A stretch of 64,000 nucleotides of DNA, taken from Bugulina stolonifera (lineage: Eukaryota > Bryozoa > Gymnolaemata > Cheilostomatida > Bugulidae). Under the pieces are notes generated by a model that ran no database searches, was not told the DNA's origin, and saw only the letters and a program-made list of their open reading frames with translations. The DNA lies in NCBI GenBank assembly GCA_935421135.1, contig OW285189.1:11987072-12051071 (forward strand), written 5' to 3'. Made by a program: the position numbers and the translations under genes. How positions within the stretch are numbered: position 1 is the first letter of the stretch; each line of letters begins with the position of its first letter. This document shows, piece by piece, positions 26,711-39,541 of this stretch.

Positions 26711-29700
26711 TTAATGTTGACCTATATAAAGTAAAGCAAATCTATACTGTGTTGAGTTATTGACCCTGATAAGACAAAGCAAGCCAAACTTAGCTGAACC
26801 CTCATAGAGTGGTTGTCTGTCTTCAGTAGCATGACTAAACTTAGCACTATGTGGAGACCATTGTACTATCAACTCACTAGTCCTGAGGTAAGACTGTAGT
26901 GACTCCATGGTTATGAATCCATTGCCTTGCCCTTGGCCTCTGCTAGGTGAAAACTTACCCGATATTACATACCCTATGATCTGTCTACAGGTACTCAGTC
27001 TATCACTAAGCTGTGTAGTATGAGTCGAATCTCTAGCCTTAGGTTTGCCGCTATAGCGTTGTGACACAGGGCCAAATATTCCAGTGCCCTCAGATAATGC
27101 AGTAATGTCAGATGACGTAGGGAGACAGATCTCGGCTCTAGCCTCAGGTACCCCTCTATTTATCATGAATATGTAGACAGGAAATAGGTTTACAGCAGAT
27201 AGTTGAGGCTCCAAACTGAACTCCCTGGAATATTTATAGGAGTGAAAACATAATAGGAAGTTGTGTTGCAGTGGAAACTATCTCGCCAGCATCAACATTC
27301 ACAAGCGGGTAAAAATAGCATCCAGTTAGTTTTTAATGTTCCAGTTAGTATGTTTGGAGCTAACAATAATTATGGACATACATACAAAAGTGACATTATA
27401 GCATACATTCTGTTACAACCTTTGCAAGAAATAGGCATCACAGTGTAGTCAGCAATTTTGATGTGATTTACAGATATTGCCGACTCTCCAAGTACCAGCC
27501 TAGTAGACGGTTTGATAAACCATTACTTGAATTGGAATTTCTATTAAAAAATTACAGTAGCTCCTCATAATACACTATTATATATTAATTTTCAAATGGG
27601 AGTAGTAATGTCTACTGTTGCTTGAATAATAGAGCAAATTGATTCCCAGGAGTGGGGGCTTCTGTCAGTCAATAGTAACTAGTTTAATAATATTCATTAG
27701 CATGTAGATTTATCTTTATACATTCACAAAATTTACATAATTTTATGAGCGGTAACCAACGCACTATCATGGTAATACATTTGTACACAGTAGGTCTACA
27801 ACACATACAGATCATACACTGTATGTGTAATAATAAATGTAGCCATTGCTTAGATAGTACTTGTATTTTAGCGCTTGCATGTGCTAGTGGGTCTATATCA
27901 TGCCAGATTAAGCGGAGTTTTCATCTCCTGCTTACAAGAGTGCACAACTTCCAACATATACATACATATACATACACATAGTCTGAATGAATTATTTGTT
28001 ACCTTGGCAATTGTTCTTCCTTGTCCTGGAGGTACTGATTTAGCCTCTCTAAAATCTCTAGGTCTCTCAGAACCACAGGCTGCTGTGCGTTCAGCAGCGA
28101 TACCCAATCACATCTACAGATACAATGTATGTAGATATCCAATCACATCTACAGATACAATGTAGCTACCCAATCACATCTACAGATACAATGTATGTAG
28201 ATATCCAATCACATCTACAGATACAACATAAATATCATCAAACTGGCTACAATCATGTATAACTAATGTGTGGGCATGTAAGCAGATACTGTAGGAATGG
28301 TGTATACCATCTCATAGATTGTGAACCACCCCATTCCTCTACCATTAACCATTATTTAATTAGATAATAAAACACTGACAAGAGAATAATTTTACACCGA
28401 AGACCTATGTAATGTCGAATAAACGTTACTCCATCAGAGATAGATTGGTGAAGATGATGGGTAGGATGGTGGTACACTATGTCCAAGTTGTAGTTCAGCA
28501 GTAAAGTACAGTATAGTGATAACAGTTCCCAGAAGTTACAAGCAAAGATTCAGGATTGTTCACCGAGTAAAGTCTCACTTGTACATTGTCACATTGTGAC
28601 TGATAAGCTGGAGAGTACCTCTAACTGCATGGATGACTATCTACATTGTAGAATGTAGGAGAACCGGATCCTCCAGGTTACAATAGCTTCTAGTCGTCAG
28701 TTACACTTGGTGTGTGTAACCGGTCAAGTTACCAAGGACATCTGACGGTGATTTCGTAATAAGCAAAGTTCAGCCATGATTGAGAGAACAAACATGATAT
28801 AATTACATACAAGTAGTTATGGTACTAACATACTTGAATGGGGAATTTGTGCAGAGCTTGTCAAAGTTGGGTCGTTTACTTGGTGGATACTTGAAGTGTT
28901 TAGTGCAGAGTTCTTCTGCGAGATCATTCTCTTCTCTTCGGCATACCTCTGTATCGGGAAAGTCGAGAGGGTAATGTGGTAGAAAGGAATGGAAGTCGGC
29001 CATCTGGGTATCCCGTAGTCCACCTGGAGAGTTTAGAGCAGTAAACAGTACAATACATGGTAGTTAACAAATAGGGAGAGAAGGATGATAAGCAGAGTGA
29101 TTAACAGCACAATGTACTGTGTACTCTCACAATGTACACACATGTATATTACATGTAGTTAGATCGAACGTTAAAATCGATGGAAGTAGAGTGAATGCTA
29201 ATGGTCAGTTTCCTGTGAGAACAATCTTCAGGCAGTGAGTCTAACTAAGATCTCCTCACATTTAGTATTATATATACAATATATGCATACTGATATGAAT
29301 AAATATGATAAAAGTGAGAACATTAACTCTGTGGAAAGTGATGATATCATTTTGATAACCAGAGAGATTATCAAACTTTGACCCTCCCGATATTAACATG
29401 ACTCATCATACATTCTGGCCATAAGTGTGAACTACAGAGAAAGGAGATGGTAATATGTACCTGCACGTGCACCGGCATAGGTGAATGCTAACCAGAAAGC
29501 CATGCCCCAGTTAGAAGGCATTATCAGGTCTGATCTGTCGGAGTTGATAATAAACATGAGAGGAACACAGTTTTCCTTACATCCTAGATTCATCTCAGAA
29601 CCTGGTAAATAGATCCAGTGTACATATACCTGAGCCATTGGGGTATAAAGTGTACATATACCTGAGCCATTGGGGTATAAAGTGTACATATACCTGAGTC

Positions 29701-32700
29701 ATTGGGGTATAAAGTGTACATATACCTGATCCATTGGGGTATAAAGTGTACATATACCTGAGTCATTGGGGTATAAAGTGTACATATACCTGAGTCATTG
29801 GGGTATAAAGTGTACATATACCTGAGCCATTGGGGTATAAAGTGTACATATACCTGAGTTATTGGGATATAAAGTGTACATATACCTGAGTCATTGGGGT
29901 ATAAAGTGTACATATACCTGAGTCATTGGGGTATAAAGTGTACATATACCTGAGTCATTGGGGTATAAAGTGTACATATACCTGAGCCATTGGGGTATAA
30001 AGTGTACATATACCTGAGCCATTGGGGTATAAAGTGTACATATACCTGAGTCATTGGGGTATAAAGTGTACATATACCTGAGCCATTGGGGTATAAAGTG
30101 TACATATACCTGAGTTATTGGGATATAAAGTGTACATATACCTGAGTCATTGGGGTATAAAGTGTACATATACCTGAGCCATTGGGATATAAAGTGTACA
30201 TATACCTGAGTCATTGGGGTATAAAGTGTACATATACCTGAGTCATTGGGGTATAAAGTGTACATATACCTGAGTCATTGGGGTATAAAGTGTACATATA
30301 CCTGAGTCATTGAGGTATAAAGTGTACATATACCTGAGTCATTGAGGTATAAAGTGTACATATACCTCAGTCATTGGGGTATAAAGTGTACATATACCTG
30401 AGTTATTGGGGTATAAAGTGTACATATACCTGAGTCATTGGGGTATAAAGTGTACATATACCTGAGTCATTGGGGTATAAAGTGTACATATACCTGAGTC
30501 ATTGGGGTATAAAGTGTACATATACCTGAGCCATTGGGATATAAAGTGTACATATACCTGAGTCATTGGGGTATAAAGTGTACATATACCTGAGTTATTG
30601 GGGTATAAAGTGTACATATACCTGAGTCATTGGGGTATAAAGTGTACATATACCTCAGTCATTGGGGTATAAAGTGTACATATACCTGAGTCATTGGGGT
30701 ATAAAGTGTACATATACCTGAGTCATTGAGGTATAAAGTGTACATATACCTGAGTCATTGAGGTATAAAGTGTACATATACCTGAGTCATTGGGGTATAA
30801 AGTGTACATATACCTGAGTTATTGGGGTATAAAGTGTACATATACCTGAGTCATTGGGGTATAAAGTGTACATATACCTGAGTCATTGGGGTATAAAGTG
30901 TACATATACCTGAGTCATTGAGGTATAAAGTGTACATATACCTGAGTCATTGGGGTATAAAGTGTACATATACCTGAGTCATTGAGGTATAAAGTGTACA
31001 TATACCTGAGTCATTGGGGTATAAAGTGTACATATACCTGAGTCATTGGGGTATAAAGTGTACATATACCTGAGTTATTGGGGTATAAAGTGTACATATA
31101 CCTGAGTCATTGAGGTATAAAGTGTACATATACCTGAGTCATTGGGGTATAAAGTGTACATATACCTGAGTCATTGGGGTATAAAGTGTACATATACCTG
31201 AGTCATTGGGGTATAAAGTGTACATATACCTGAGTCATTGAGGTATAAAGTGTACATATACCTGAGTCATTGGGGTATAAAGTGTACATATACCTGAGTC
31301 ATTGGGGTATAAAGTGTACATATACCTGAGTCATTGGGGTATAAAGTGTACATATACCTGAGTCATTGGGGTATAAAGTGTACATATACCTGAGTCATTG
31401 GGGTATAAAGTGTACATATACCTGAGTCATTGAGGTATAAAGTGTACATATACCTGAGTCATTGGGGTATAAAGTGTACATATACCTGAGTCATTGGGGT
31501 ATAAAGTGTACATATACCTGAGTTATTGGGATATAAAGTGTACATATACCTGAGTCATTGGGGTATAAAGTGTACATATACCTGAGTCATTGGGGTATAA
31601 AGTGTACATATACCTGAGCCATTGGGGTATAAAGTGTACATATACCTGAGTCATTGAGGTATAAAGTGTACATATACCTGAGTCATTGGGGTATAAAGTG
31701 TACATATACCTGAGTTATTGGGATATAAAGTGTACATATACCTGAGTCATTGGGGTATAAAGTGTACATATACCTGAGTCATTGGGGTATAAAGTGTACA
31801 TATACCTCAGTCATTGGGGTATAAAGTGTACATATACCTGAGTCATTGGGGTATAAAGTGTACATATACCTGAGCCATTGGGGTATAAAGTGTACATATA
31901 CCTGAGTCATTGGGGTATAAAGTGTACATATACCTGAGTCATTGAGGTATAAAGTGTACATATAACTGAGTCATTGGGGTATAAAGTGTACATATACCTG
32001 AGTTATTGGGATATAAAGTGTACATATACCTGAGCCATTGGGGTATAAAGTGTACATATACCTGAGTCATTGGGGTATAAAGTGTACATATACCTGAGTC
32101 ATTGGGGTATAAAGTGTACATATACCTGAGTCATTGGGGTATAAAGTGTACATATACCTGAGTCATTGGGATATAAAGTGTACATATACCTGAGTCATTG
32201 GGGTATAAAGTGTACATATACCTGAGTCATTGGGGTATAAAGTGTACATATACCTCAGTCATTGGGGTATAAAGTGTACATATACCTGAGTCATTGAGGT
32301 ATAAAGTGTACATATACCTGAGTCATTGGGGTATAAAGTGTACATATACCTGAGTCATTGGGGTATAAAGTGTACATATACCTGAGTCATTGGGGTATAA
32401 AGTGTACATATACCTGAGTCATTGAGGTATAAAGTGTACATATACCTGAGTCATTGGGGTATAAATTGTACATATACCTGAGTCATTGGGGTATAAAGTG
32501 TACATATACCTGAGTTATTGGGGTATAAAGTGTACATATACCTGAGTCATTGGGGTATAAAGTGTACATATACCTGAGTCATTGGGGTATAAAGTGTACA
32601 TATACCTGAGTCATTGAGGTATAAAGTGTACATATACCTGAGTCATTGGGGTATAAAGTGTACATATACCTGAGTCATTGGGATATAAAGTGTACATATA

Positions 32701-35700
32701 CCTGAGTTATTGGGGTACAAAGTGTACATATACCTGAGTCATTGGGGTATAAAGTGTACATATACCTGAGTCATTGGGGTATAAAGTGTACATATACCTC
32801 AGTCATTGGGGTATAAAGTGTACATATACCTGAGTTATTGGGGTACAAAGTGTACATATACCTGAGTCATTGGGGTATAAAGTGTACATATACCTGAGTC
32901 ATTGAGGTATAAAGTGTACATATACCTGAGCCATTGGGGTATAAAGTGTACATATACCTGAGCCATTGGGGTATAAAGTGTACATATACCTGAGTCATTG
33001 GGGTATAAAGTGTACATATACCTGAGTTATTGGGGTATAAAGTGTACATATACCTGAGCCATTGGGGTATAAAGCCCATCTGATGCAATGAGATATATGC
33101 ACTGTATTTCTTTCACTGAGCTGCCAAGATATACATGTACAGCATGATGGGGAGGGTTGCATAGCACACAGTCTGTAAATAAATCACTAAATACTGAAGA
33201 GAGGACTACTCCCATGTAACTCAATAAGACTTGAGTAAAGAGGATGGCATACGCGAGTGTAAGTGTACATACCAGGTAAGTGTAAGTGTACATACCAGGT
33301 AAGTGTAAGTGTACATACCAGGTACAAGCAGTTTCGAGCGATGTGCGTTGATCTCTTGTTGGCTCATCATATTGTGACTAACTACATCTCTAACTGTTTC
33401 ACTCCATAGCGGAGAGGTATGTGGCAGTGTGGGATGAGTTAACCACTGCCTCTACAATTACAGTCAGACAAAAATGTGGAGATCAGTGTTTGATATTCTG
33501 AGAACCAAAACTGAACATCATGAATAGATACAGACCGTTTAATGTTGAATGTATACCTATGGAGCTGGGATATCCCTTACTTGTGCACCTTACAAACTGT
33601 ATTAGACATTATTCACCTATTTTAAATTAGTCATTGAAGCCAACAGTATCTTGAAGTATCTGCAGCGTTCTGGCCACTTTTGCTTTAAATAGTATGATTT
33701 GGAATTTTAGCCCATTCAAAATTTAAAACTATTTTATGAGAACACGTTAAGAATAAGACTTCTTATATGGTAATAACACACACATGTCCGTATCTGTAAT
33801 AACATCCCACAAATTACTGGACGCTGGCATGAGAACTGTTGTCATTGTAACTGCATGTAAACCCATAATTATGAGTATATTTAAAAGCCACTCGGTTTAA
33901 CTATTACCAGTGTCAGTTGATGCGAGGTTTAATATAAAGAAATGGTCTACATTGAATAGATCGAATGTGCATGTTTATACCTCTGCTTCATCATCAGAGA
34001 AATTGACATCTTCATCTGCTACTGGACTATCAATTGCCATATTCTCTGGGTTGGTGCACTTGTTCTCTTTATCACTGGTATTCTGGTCAGTACTATCACA
34101 AATACTCATCTTTTTTTCTCTTACTAAAACGTTATTAACATGTTCTGATAAGAGAAAGTATCTCTGTCTCAACCCAAGAGTAGGCTACATACATGCAACA
34201 TAAAGGTGGCTCAAAAGACCTTGCATGAAAGACGCATAATAAGCCATAGACAAGCATAACATATTATTAACTCACAAGAGATCATATATGCCTGTATTGA
34301 AGGCATGCATAGTCGTGGATCTCGAGCTCTCAGACAGGCGACGACTCCACGTGGTCTGCGACCCCGAAAATTAAAAGCTTCCCTCAAACTTTGTGTTACC
34401 TCATCCGATTGGTCGGCAAAGGTATCCTTCCACCAAACATGTGCCCCTTCTACGAACAGTATCAATAAGGTGCTCAGAACAACACAGTGTGCCTGACCAT
34501 CCAATATACCTCATCTAATGTACCATAAGGCTATTGAAATGCACAAAATGTATTCATTATAAAAAAGCAGAACCGGCAGTGGGACATCTGAACATAAAAT
34601 ATGTTTTATGTTGAAACTGCAAACGTTGTATGTGATAGTCTGCTGTTAAGTACACAAAGAATATCAGCAGGAGACTTATAGACTGAAAAGCTTCCCTTAT
34701 CAGTGCATACATAGTTCATGAAGTAAGAAACAACTACCGGCAGAAGAATCTGTTTTAATTGGCTTAATAGCTCTTCCAAAGATCTCTTTGGTCTGTGGGC
34801 CATTAAATCTGAATCTAATAAGTTCTCTCTTGAGAGACTTCAGAGTGGCAGTACCATCAGCTGACTGTAACACATTCTCTTTCACCTCTGATGTCGCTAC
34901 AGAACACAGAAACAATATATCCACCTGAATTCGAATCGTATTAGTATTAGTAGCGATTGATAATCATGTAAACCAACTTGTAGCTGTTACAAACCATGTA
35001 GTCACAATAAAAATACTAGCAATCAAAACATGGTGCACCTCAACAGCTACTTTTTATATAGAGAGTCGTGAAAATCTTTTTTCCACATCCACAACAATGA
35101 CAGTATTGCAATAACTATAATATAGTAACTAAGAATTACCATTAAATGACTGAGAAAACAACTCCCATACAGTAGCATATGAGGTCACATGACACCAGAC
35201 CCATACTTGGTGTTTCTCCTCTTTGGTGTTCCCATTGAATATGACCTCTACCGGAGTAATAGCACCACAAGGATACTTATTAGGTTGGTAGAGTGTACAG
35301 GTCAGTGCATTGGCTCCGTCAGTATACTCTTGGACACTACCTCTTATTAACTGACCAGCTGTATATTAATAGGTTATATTTTAACAACATCAAACCAAAA
35401 TACCTCAAATTACATGCATATTGTGCAAAAGTTTGCTGCAGTTCGCTCCTGCATAATCAATAAAATCATATGCAAATTCATTAAAGCTTTCATTCCAACA
35501 TGTTTCTAGAGTGACATTAAGCCGCAATGTTTTCATCCAACCAAATCAGAGACAAATCAGTCTGATTACCTATTATGCATAGCAATTATTTACTACAATG
35601 TGATTGGCTGGTCCACATCAAGGTCAACAGCTAGATCCATGACCACGTGATATTAGTAAGCTCTGCTATTTACCTGGAAGTACAGACTCCAGCACACCTA

Positions 35701-37198
35701 TCATGACTCGCTTAGGAGCAATTAGTTCCATACACTGAATATAGGATTGGTCTTGCAGGAGGCAATGATTACTCTGTGCTCTGTATGCACACCTCTCACC
35801 TTTATCTGTGGGACACCAAGGTAGTTTACATCCCCACTTCTCTATCATGTGGAATCTAAAGTATCCAAATACACATATTGCGGACCATATATTACAGAAA
35901 CAATTTCCAAGCAAGACACCAACACACCATCATATACATGTAACTATACCCTTGCGACCTTATATTCAATAACTCTTATTCGTGGTTTTGGTGTGCTAAT
36001 AGTGATCTAAGGACTTTAGCACTAATAACGACAATAACACTATGTACTCATATTGGTATATACATATAGCAAAGCAACTCCAAGATCACTCATACATGTT
36101 TGCATGTAATTAAAAAAATGTTCACAATAACTATGAATATATATGTAGTAGTGAATACTTTGAGCTCACAAATATAAAAGGTCAGCAGTGAAAGAACATT
36201 CATACACATGTACATGATGTGTAGTAGCAAACAGTTAATGAGTAGTAACCATCTGGAAATACTAACAAATGAATCAAAATAGAAACCTACCTCTTAGCAT
36301 GCCATAGATGCGTCTCCATCCATTGTACATGCCTTTGCCGTCTTGCAAATTCATCTCGCAAATTCTTGGGTCGCCGTCTGTGAAATCGTGATGGCTTTTT
36401 TGGTTTTGTTGGCTTTGCACTCTAATAATATGATTTACAAAATTAGCTTACATTTTATAGGAATAAGTAGTCATTATACAATAGTGTACAATAGTAGTCA
36501 TTATACAATAGTGTACAATAGTAATAATATATGGTAGGATATGCAGTATAAAGGGCCTACAAATGCTATTACGGGAATAAAACTCTGAGTCCATTCCATT
36601 GATTAAAAGCCTCGCACTTTGACCACTAAACCTTGACAGCTCCCAAAAACATGTCATACCAGTCACAAAGCCGAAATGTTAGATACACATTTTCTCAAAT
36701 GTTTACCTGAGTGTTTCCAAGAATTCTACGCGGTATTCTATTGGTGTTATGGCTGGCAGCTCTTCTTCTCATGTAGTGAGGCATTGACTGCCAGAAACTA
36801 CGCTTTTTACCTGGGTTGTCGATGATGTGAGTCAATGCTCTAATCTCTTTGGCATGACTCTGGGCCAAGTCTGTCACTCTCAGTTCTGTTCAACGTCAAT
36901 ATAACAGATATACGTCATGTCATTGTAATGTACAGTAACTTGTGTCACTTGAGTGTGAACTTTTATAATGACTAGCTGAACATATATTGTAGTCATACAA
37001 TCTCCAGAAGTTGATCAGTATAAATTAACTGAGGGAATGAGGCTAATGCTACATTGATTGAAGGGCTAATGCTACACTAACTGAAGGAATGAGGCTAATG
37101 TATAACTAAAGTAGGACATGCAAATAAGACAATTGATTACCTCTGGGAGCGTCAGCTGTATAGTCAATGCGACGCTTCTTTGTATCAACCTTCTCCAT
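26711..37198 (-). CDS. POP1: Ribonuclease P/MRP protein subunit POP1, complete, 13 exons
   Basis: POP1 is the large scaffold protein of nuclear RNase P and RNase MRP, which process tRNA and rRNA precursors. Exons, minus strand: 37141-37198, 36707-36885, 36291-36421, 35674-35855, 35140-35358, 34738-34896, 34276-34509, 33981-34123, 33319-33451, 29461-29601, 28834-29023, 28003-28113, 26711-27224. They sum to 2394 nt (797 aa) with every phase closing. The N-terminal POP1 domain shows MPHYMRRRAASHN and the core WMETHLWHAKRFHMIEKWG (~110-130). The POPLD domain shows SNWGMAFWLAFTYAGARAGG (~509-528), then PPSKRPNFDKL. The C-terminus ends STQYRFALLYIGQH, matching the family's closing QYRFA block. It is shorter than the ~1020-aa human protein, mainly in the disordered middle. 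The acceptor of exon 34276-34509 is the least certain. Intron 9 is nearly all minisatellite, and exons 9 and 12 have splice sites within tandem repeats. Confidence 0.93.
28101..28225. repeat. 31/35-bp tandem array copying the acceptor of POP1 exon 12, 4 copies
   Basis: CAATCACATCTACAGATACA recurs at about 28105, 28140, 28171 and 28206 (spacing 35, 31, 35). Read on the minus strand this is TGTATCTGTAG|ATGTGATTG, the acceptor and first bases of POP1 exon 12 (start 28113). Three additional copies therefore lie just upstream in the intron. Spacings are not multiples of three, so upstream copies would shift the frame. Confidence 0.9.
29618..33074. repeat. Very long 32-bp minisatellite filling POP1 intron 9, ~108 copies
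   Basis: About 3.46 kb of nearly perfect 32-bp units, each TGAGTCATTGGGG, then TATAAAG, then TGTACATATACC. Variants are limited to a few positions (GTC/GCC/GTT; GGGG/GAGG/GGAT; CTGAG/CTCAG). Most units contain TGAGTCA and nearly all contain TATAAAG. It occupies almost the whole intron between exon 33319-33451 and exon 29461-29601. The mosaic order of variants suggests repeated unequal exchange. Long open frames in it are artefacts. Confidence 0.97.
33256..33322. repeat. 23-bp tandem array copying the donor of POP1 exon 9, 3 copies
   Basis: TACATACCAGG recurs with 23-bp spacing (ACCAGG at 33271, 33294, 33317), joined by TAAGTGTAAGTG. On the minus strand each copy reads CCTG|GTATGT, the exact donor of exon 33319-33451. 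Two extra donors follow in the intron. Use of the next one would add 23 nt and shift the frame. Confidence 0.9.
36467..36520. repeat. 27-bp tandem duplication in a POP1 intron
   Basis: Two direct copies of a 27-bp unit beginning GTAGTCATTATACAATAGTG lie about 45 bp upstream (transcript sense) of the acceptor of exon 36291-36421. The acceptor itself is not included. Confidence 0.9.
36560..36652 (-). mobile_element. Probable tRNA-derived SINE fragment
   Basis: On the minus strand GGTTTAGTGGTCAAAGTGCG resembles a tRNA A box, CTTTTAATC resembles an anticodon stem-loop region, and GAGTTTTATTCCC, about 40 bp on, resembles a B box. The order fits a tRNA-derived SINE head. It lies in a POP1 intron between exons 2 and 3. 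No tail or target-site duplication was identified. Confidence 0.4.
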
Positions 37199-38413
37199 TG
37201 TTGATTACAGGAGAGTAGCTAGCGGGCGGAACAGAACTGAAGTGAAGAAAACATGAATTATGTTGAGAACCCAGAAGAATCCCCACTGACCTTATAAATT
37301 TTAAAATGTGCTCCAACCTTAACACATTTGCAGTATATCTTCAACACTCATAATTACTCAAAATGCCAAGTGCTGGCGATCATTGTGAAAGCTGGAAATT
37401 AATAATTAGTACAATGAGATCTGTTCTACTGGACAGCATGCCTAACCTTGTTTTCAGACCCCATAGTACTTTTTAGCCCCTGAACATTAGCATGTGGACA
37501 TAACTTCTTATTCTAATCATAACAATAGTGTATTAGTTAAGCATTTTAGCAGACAACGTCAGTTTCGATATTATAGTATGAGGAATAAACATCTCAACTA
37601 TAAACTTTGAATTTTTGCTTAGAAAATGAACCCATAGCTCCAAGATCATACACATCACATATACAAAAATGAACAATACTCAGTAGGATAAGCTACTGTT
37701 TATGAGTTTCAACTTTTGCTAATTTAGTAAGTTCACTAATAATCTCGATTGCAACCAAATACTACTTCTAAAGTAATCTACATGTATATGATTACTTTAG
37801 TTATATGGTACATGCATATAGTTGGATATTTAGAAAAACAAAAAGTGCTTGTAATATATAATTTGTAATGGCAATGGCTTACTTCCCATCCACCACTTGC
37901 TAATAACTTTTTACCCAAACTCACTCCACTTCCCAATTTTCGCAACATATAGGTTAATAACTATTATAGTTTAGAGTGCACACCAGGCCTACTAGTCTAT
38001 ACAAATCAATAGCACAGTTTAGTCTAGTCTGCCACTGCAGACTTTTATATATGACGAGTTAAAATACTCAACCAGACCTACTTACCCCCACTACTACATT
38101 AAACTAAACCAAACTGTACTTATTGATTAAAAAGTATAGACTAATAGGCCAGACGCCCAGGCTAATTATAGTCTAATTAATTATCTTTCATGAGGCAACA
38201 CTAGGCCTACCAATTAGCTTGTATTATTACTATAACTATACTTTTACCATAGGCCTACTATTCACTGCTGGGTGCCTCAGTGACTCAAAAAACATTACTC
38301 ACTCGTCGTTGATAGAGCATTATATTATCACATATTGTGCAAGTTGAATGTCTCATTACTAACAGTGTGCTACAGTGAAAAGGTCAATACTACAGCATAT
38401 TGCTGATATACTT

Positions 38414-38707
38414 TTACTCGGGATCGCCAATTCTTATATCTCGGATTGTTCGAGGGAGGAAACTGTTATGGTATACATTAGTTGTGGCAGAAATTGATGT
38501 CAGTTCGCCTCCGGCTGCAGCTCCAGTTGTAATAGTTGCATGCGAGTGGCTTTCAACAATTTTATCGTAACTAGAGGATAGTGTATTGTGGCTCTCTTCA
38601 TCTTGGAGAATTTTCATTTGGTGAAGTAATGTTACTCGATGGTTTCGTCTCCGACATTGAGATTTTAAAGACGGCATCACTGTTGCATTTTCAGATACTT
38701 TGCTCAA
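38414..38707 (-). pseudogene. Probable non-LTR retrotransposon C-terminal remnant
   Basis: The minus-strand frame carries PSLKSQCRRRNHRVTLLHQM, then a Ser/Thr-rich spacer, then VYHNSFLPRTIRDIRIGD. This pair resembles the end of Jockey/CR1/L2-type reverse transcriptases, where a basic rRRxxxRLTLL helix is followed by NSFFPRTIRDWN. No reverse transcriptase catalytic part is attached, and the frame ends soon after. It is divergent from the full element at 39542. It could instead be an unrelated or co-opted short gene. Confidence 0.5.
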
Positions 38708-39541
38708 AATAAAAATTAAGCATTATTTAAATTGTTAATCTAAAACTAAAGTAAAGCAATTAACAAACTAGCATAAGTAAGGTATCGAACGAAAGATCAG
38801 TTTCAGGTGACTCTCTTGATATATGAACTATACTATTACAAAAAAAGAACAAACTTTCACATGATAACATACAACACTCAGAGAACCTTGACAAGAAATG
38901 TATAACTCAACACAGTTTAAGTAACAAATGTACTTTTTTTTGTGTTGCAATAATATCATTTATCAAAGATTGATAAAATTTGAAAATATTTCACTTTTCC
39001 ATGAGGACGGACATGCTGCAAACGTCGAATAACTGGAGCAGCTATCAAGGTTGAACATGCCTTAGCATCGTGTATTGGGTAAATCTGTAAGCTTGTTGGC
39101 TATTGGACTATTAAACGCTTGGCCTCAGCGTCAGTATTTTATATTTCGTTTTAAATGTTTCTTACTAAAACCGCATATGTGTGCGTTTGTATGTGGGAAC
39201 ACAGTCTAACTAAAAATGATGTTCTCTCTTTTTATTTTTAATATTTTCTTTTTTCATGTAATGTTTGAATTTTTACAATTATAATTATTTGTTGATAACA
39301 GGTGTAGCTATTTAGGTTTTTGTTTTTTGTTAGGCTGCAAATTTAACCTTGTAATTTAGATCTTTATTTGTGTATATCAATATCAATATGAATAGGAATA
39401 ATTCCATAAGATAAGCAAAGCATAATCATTATGATTATTATCGGATAATCCATAGACAATGCATTAATAGGCGAATACAAATGTTTATCATTTTAGTTAT
39501 CATTATTATCCATTATTTTATAATACATTTATCATAACTGA

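Noticed and set aside
29618..33074. CRISPR-like look of regular 32-bp repeats
   Set aside because: Units are contiguous with no unique spacers, in an intron of an animal gene. It is a minisatellite.
29590..33293. Long minus-strand frames of repeated Tyr-Pro-Asn-Asp-Ser-Gly type
   Set aside because: They lie entirely in the 32-bp minisatellite in a POP1 intron; a stop-free unit is open in all frames. No splice or codon evidence of translation.
5120..36652. True tRNA genes at the SINE-like sites
   Set aside because: A- and B-box-like motifs are present, but no complete cloverleaf with a paired acceptor stem could be formed.
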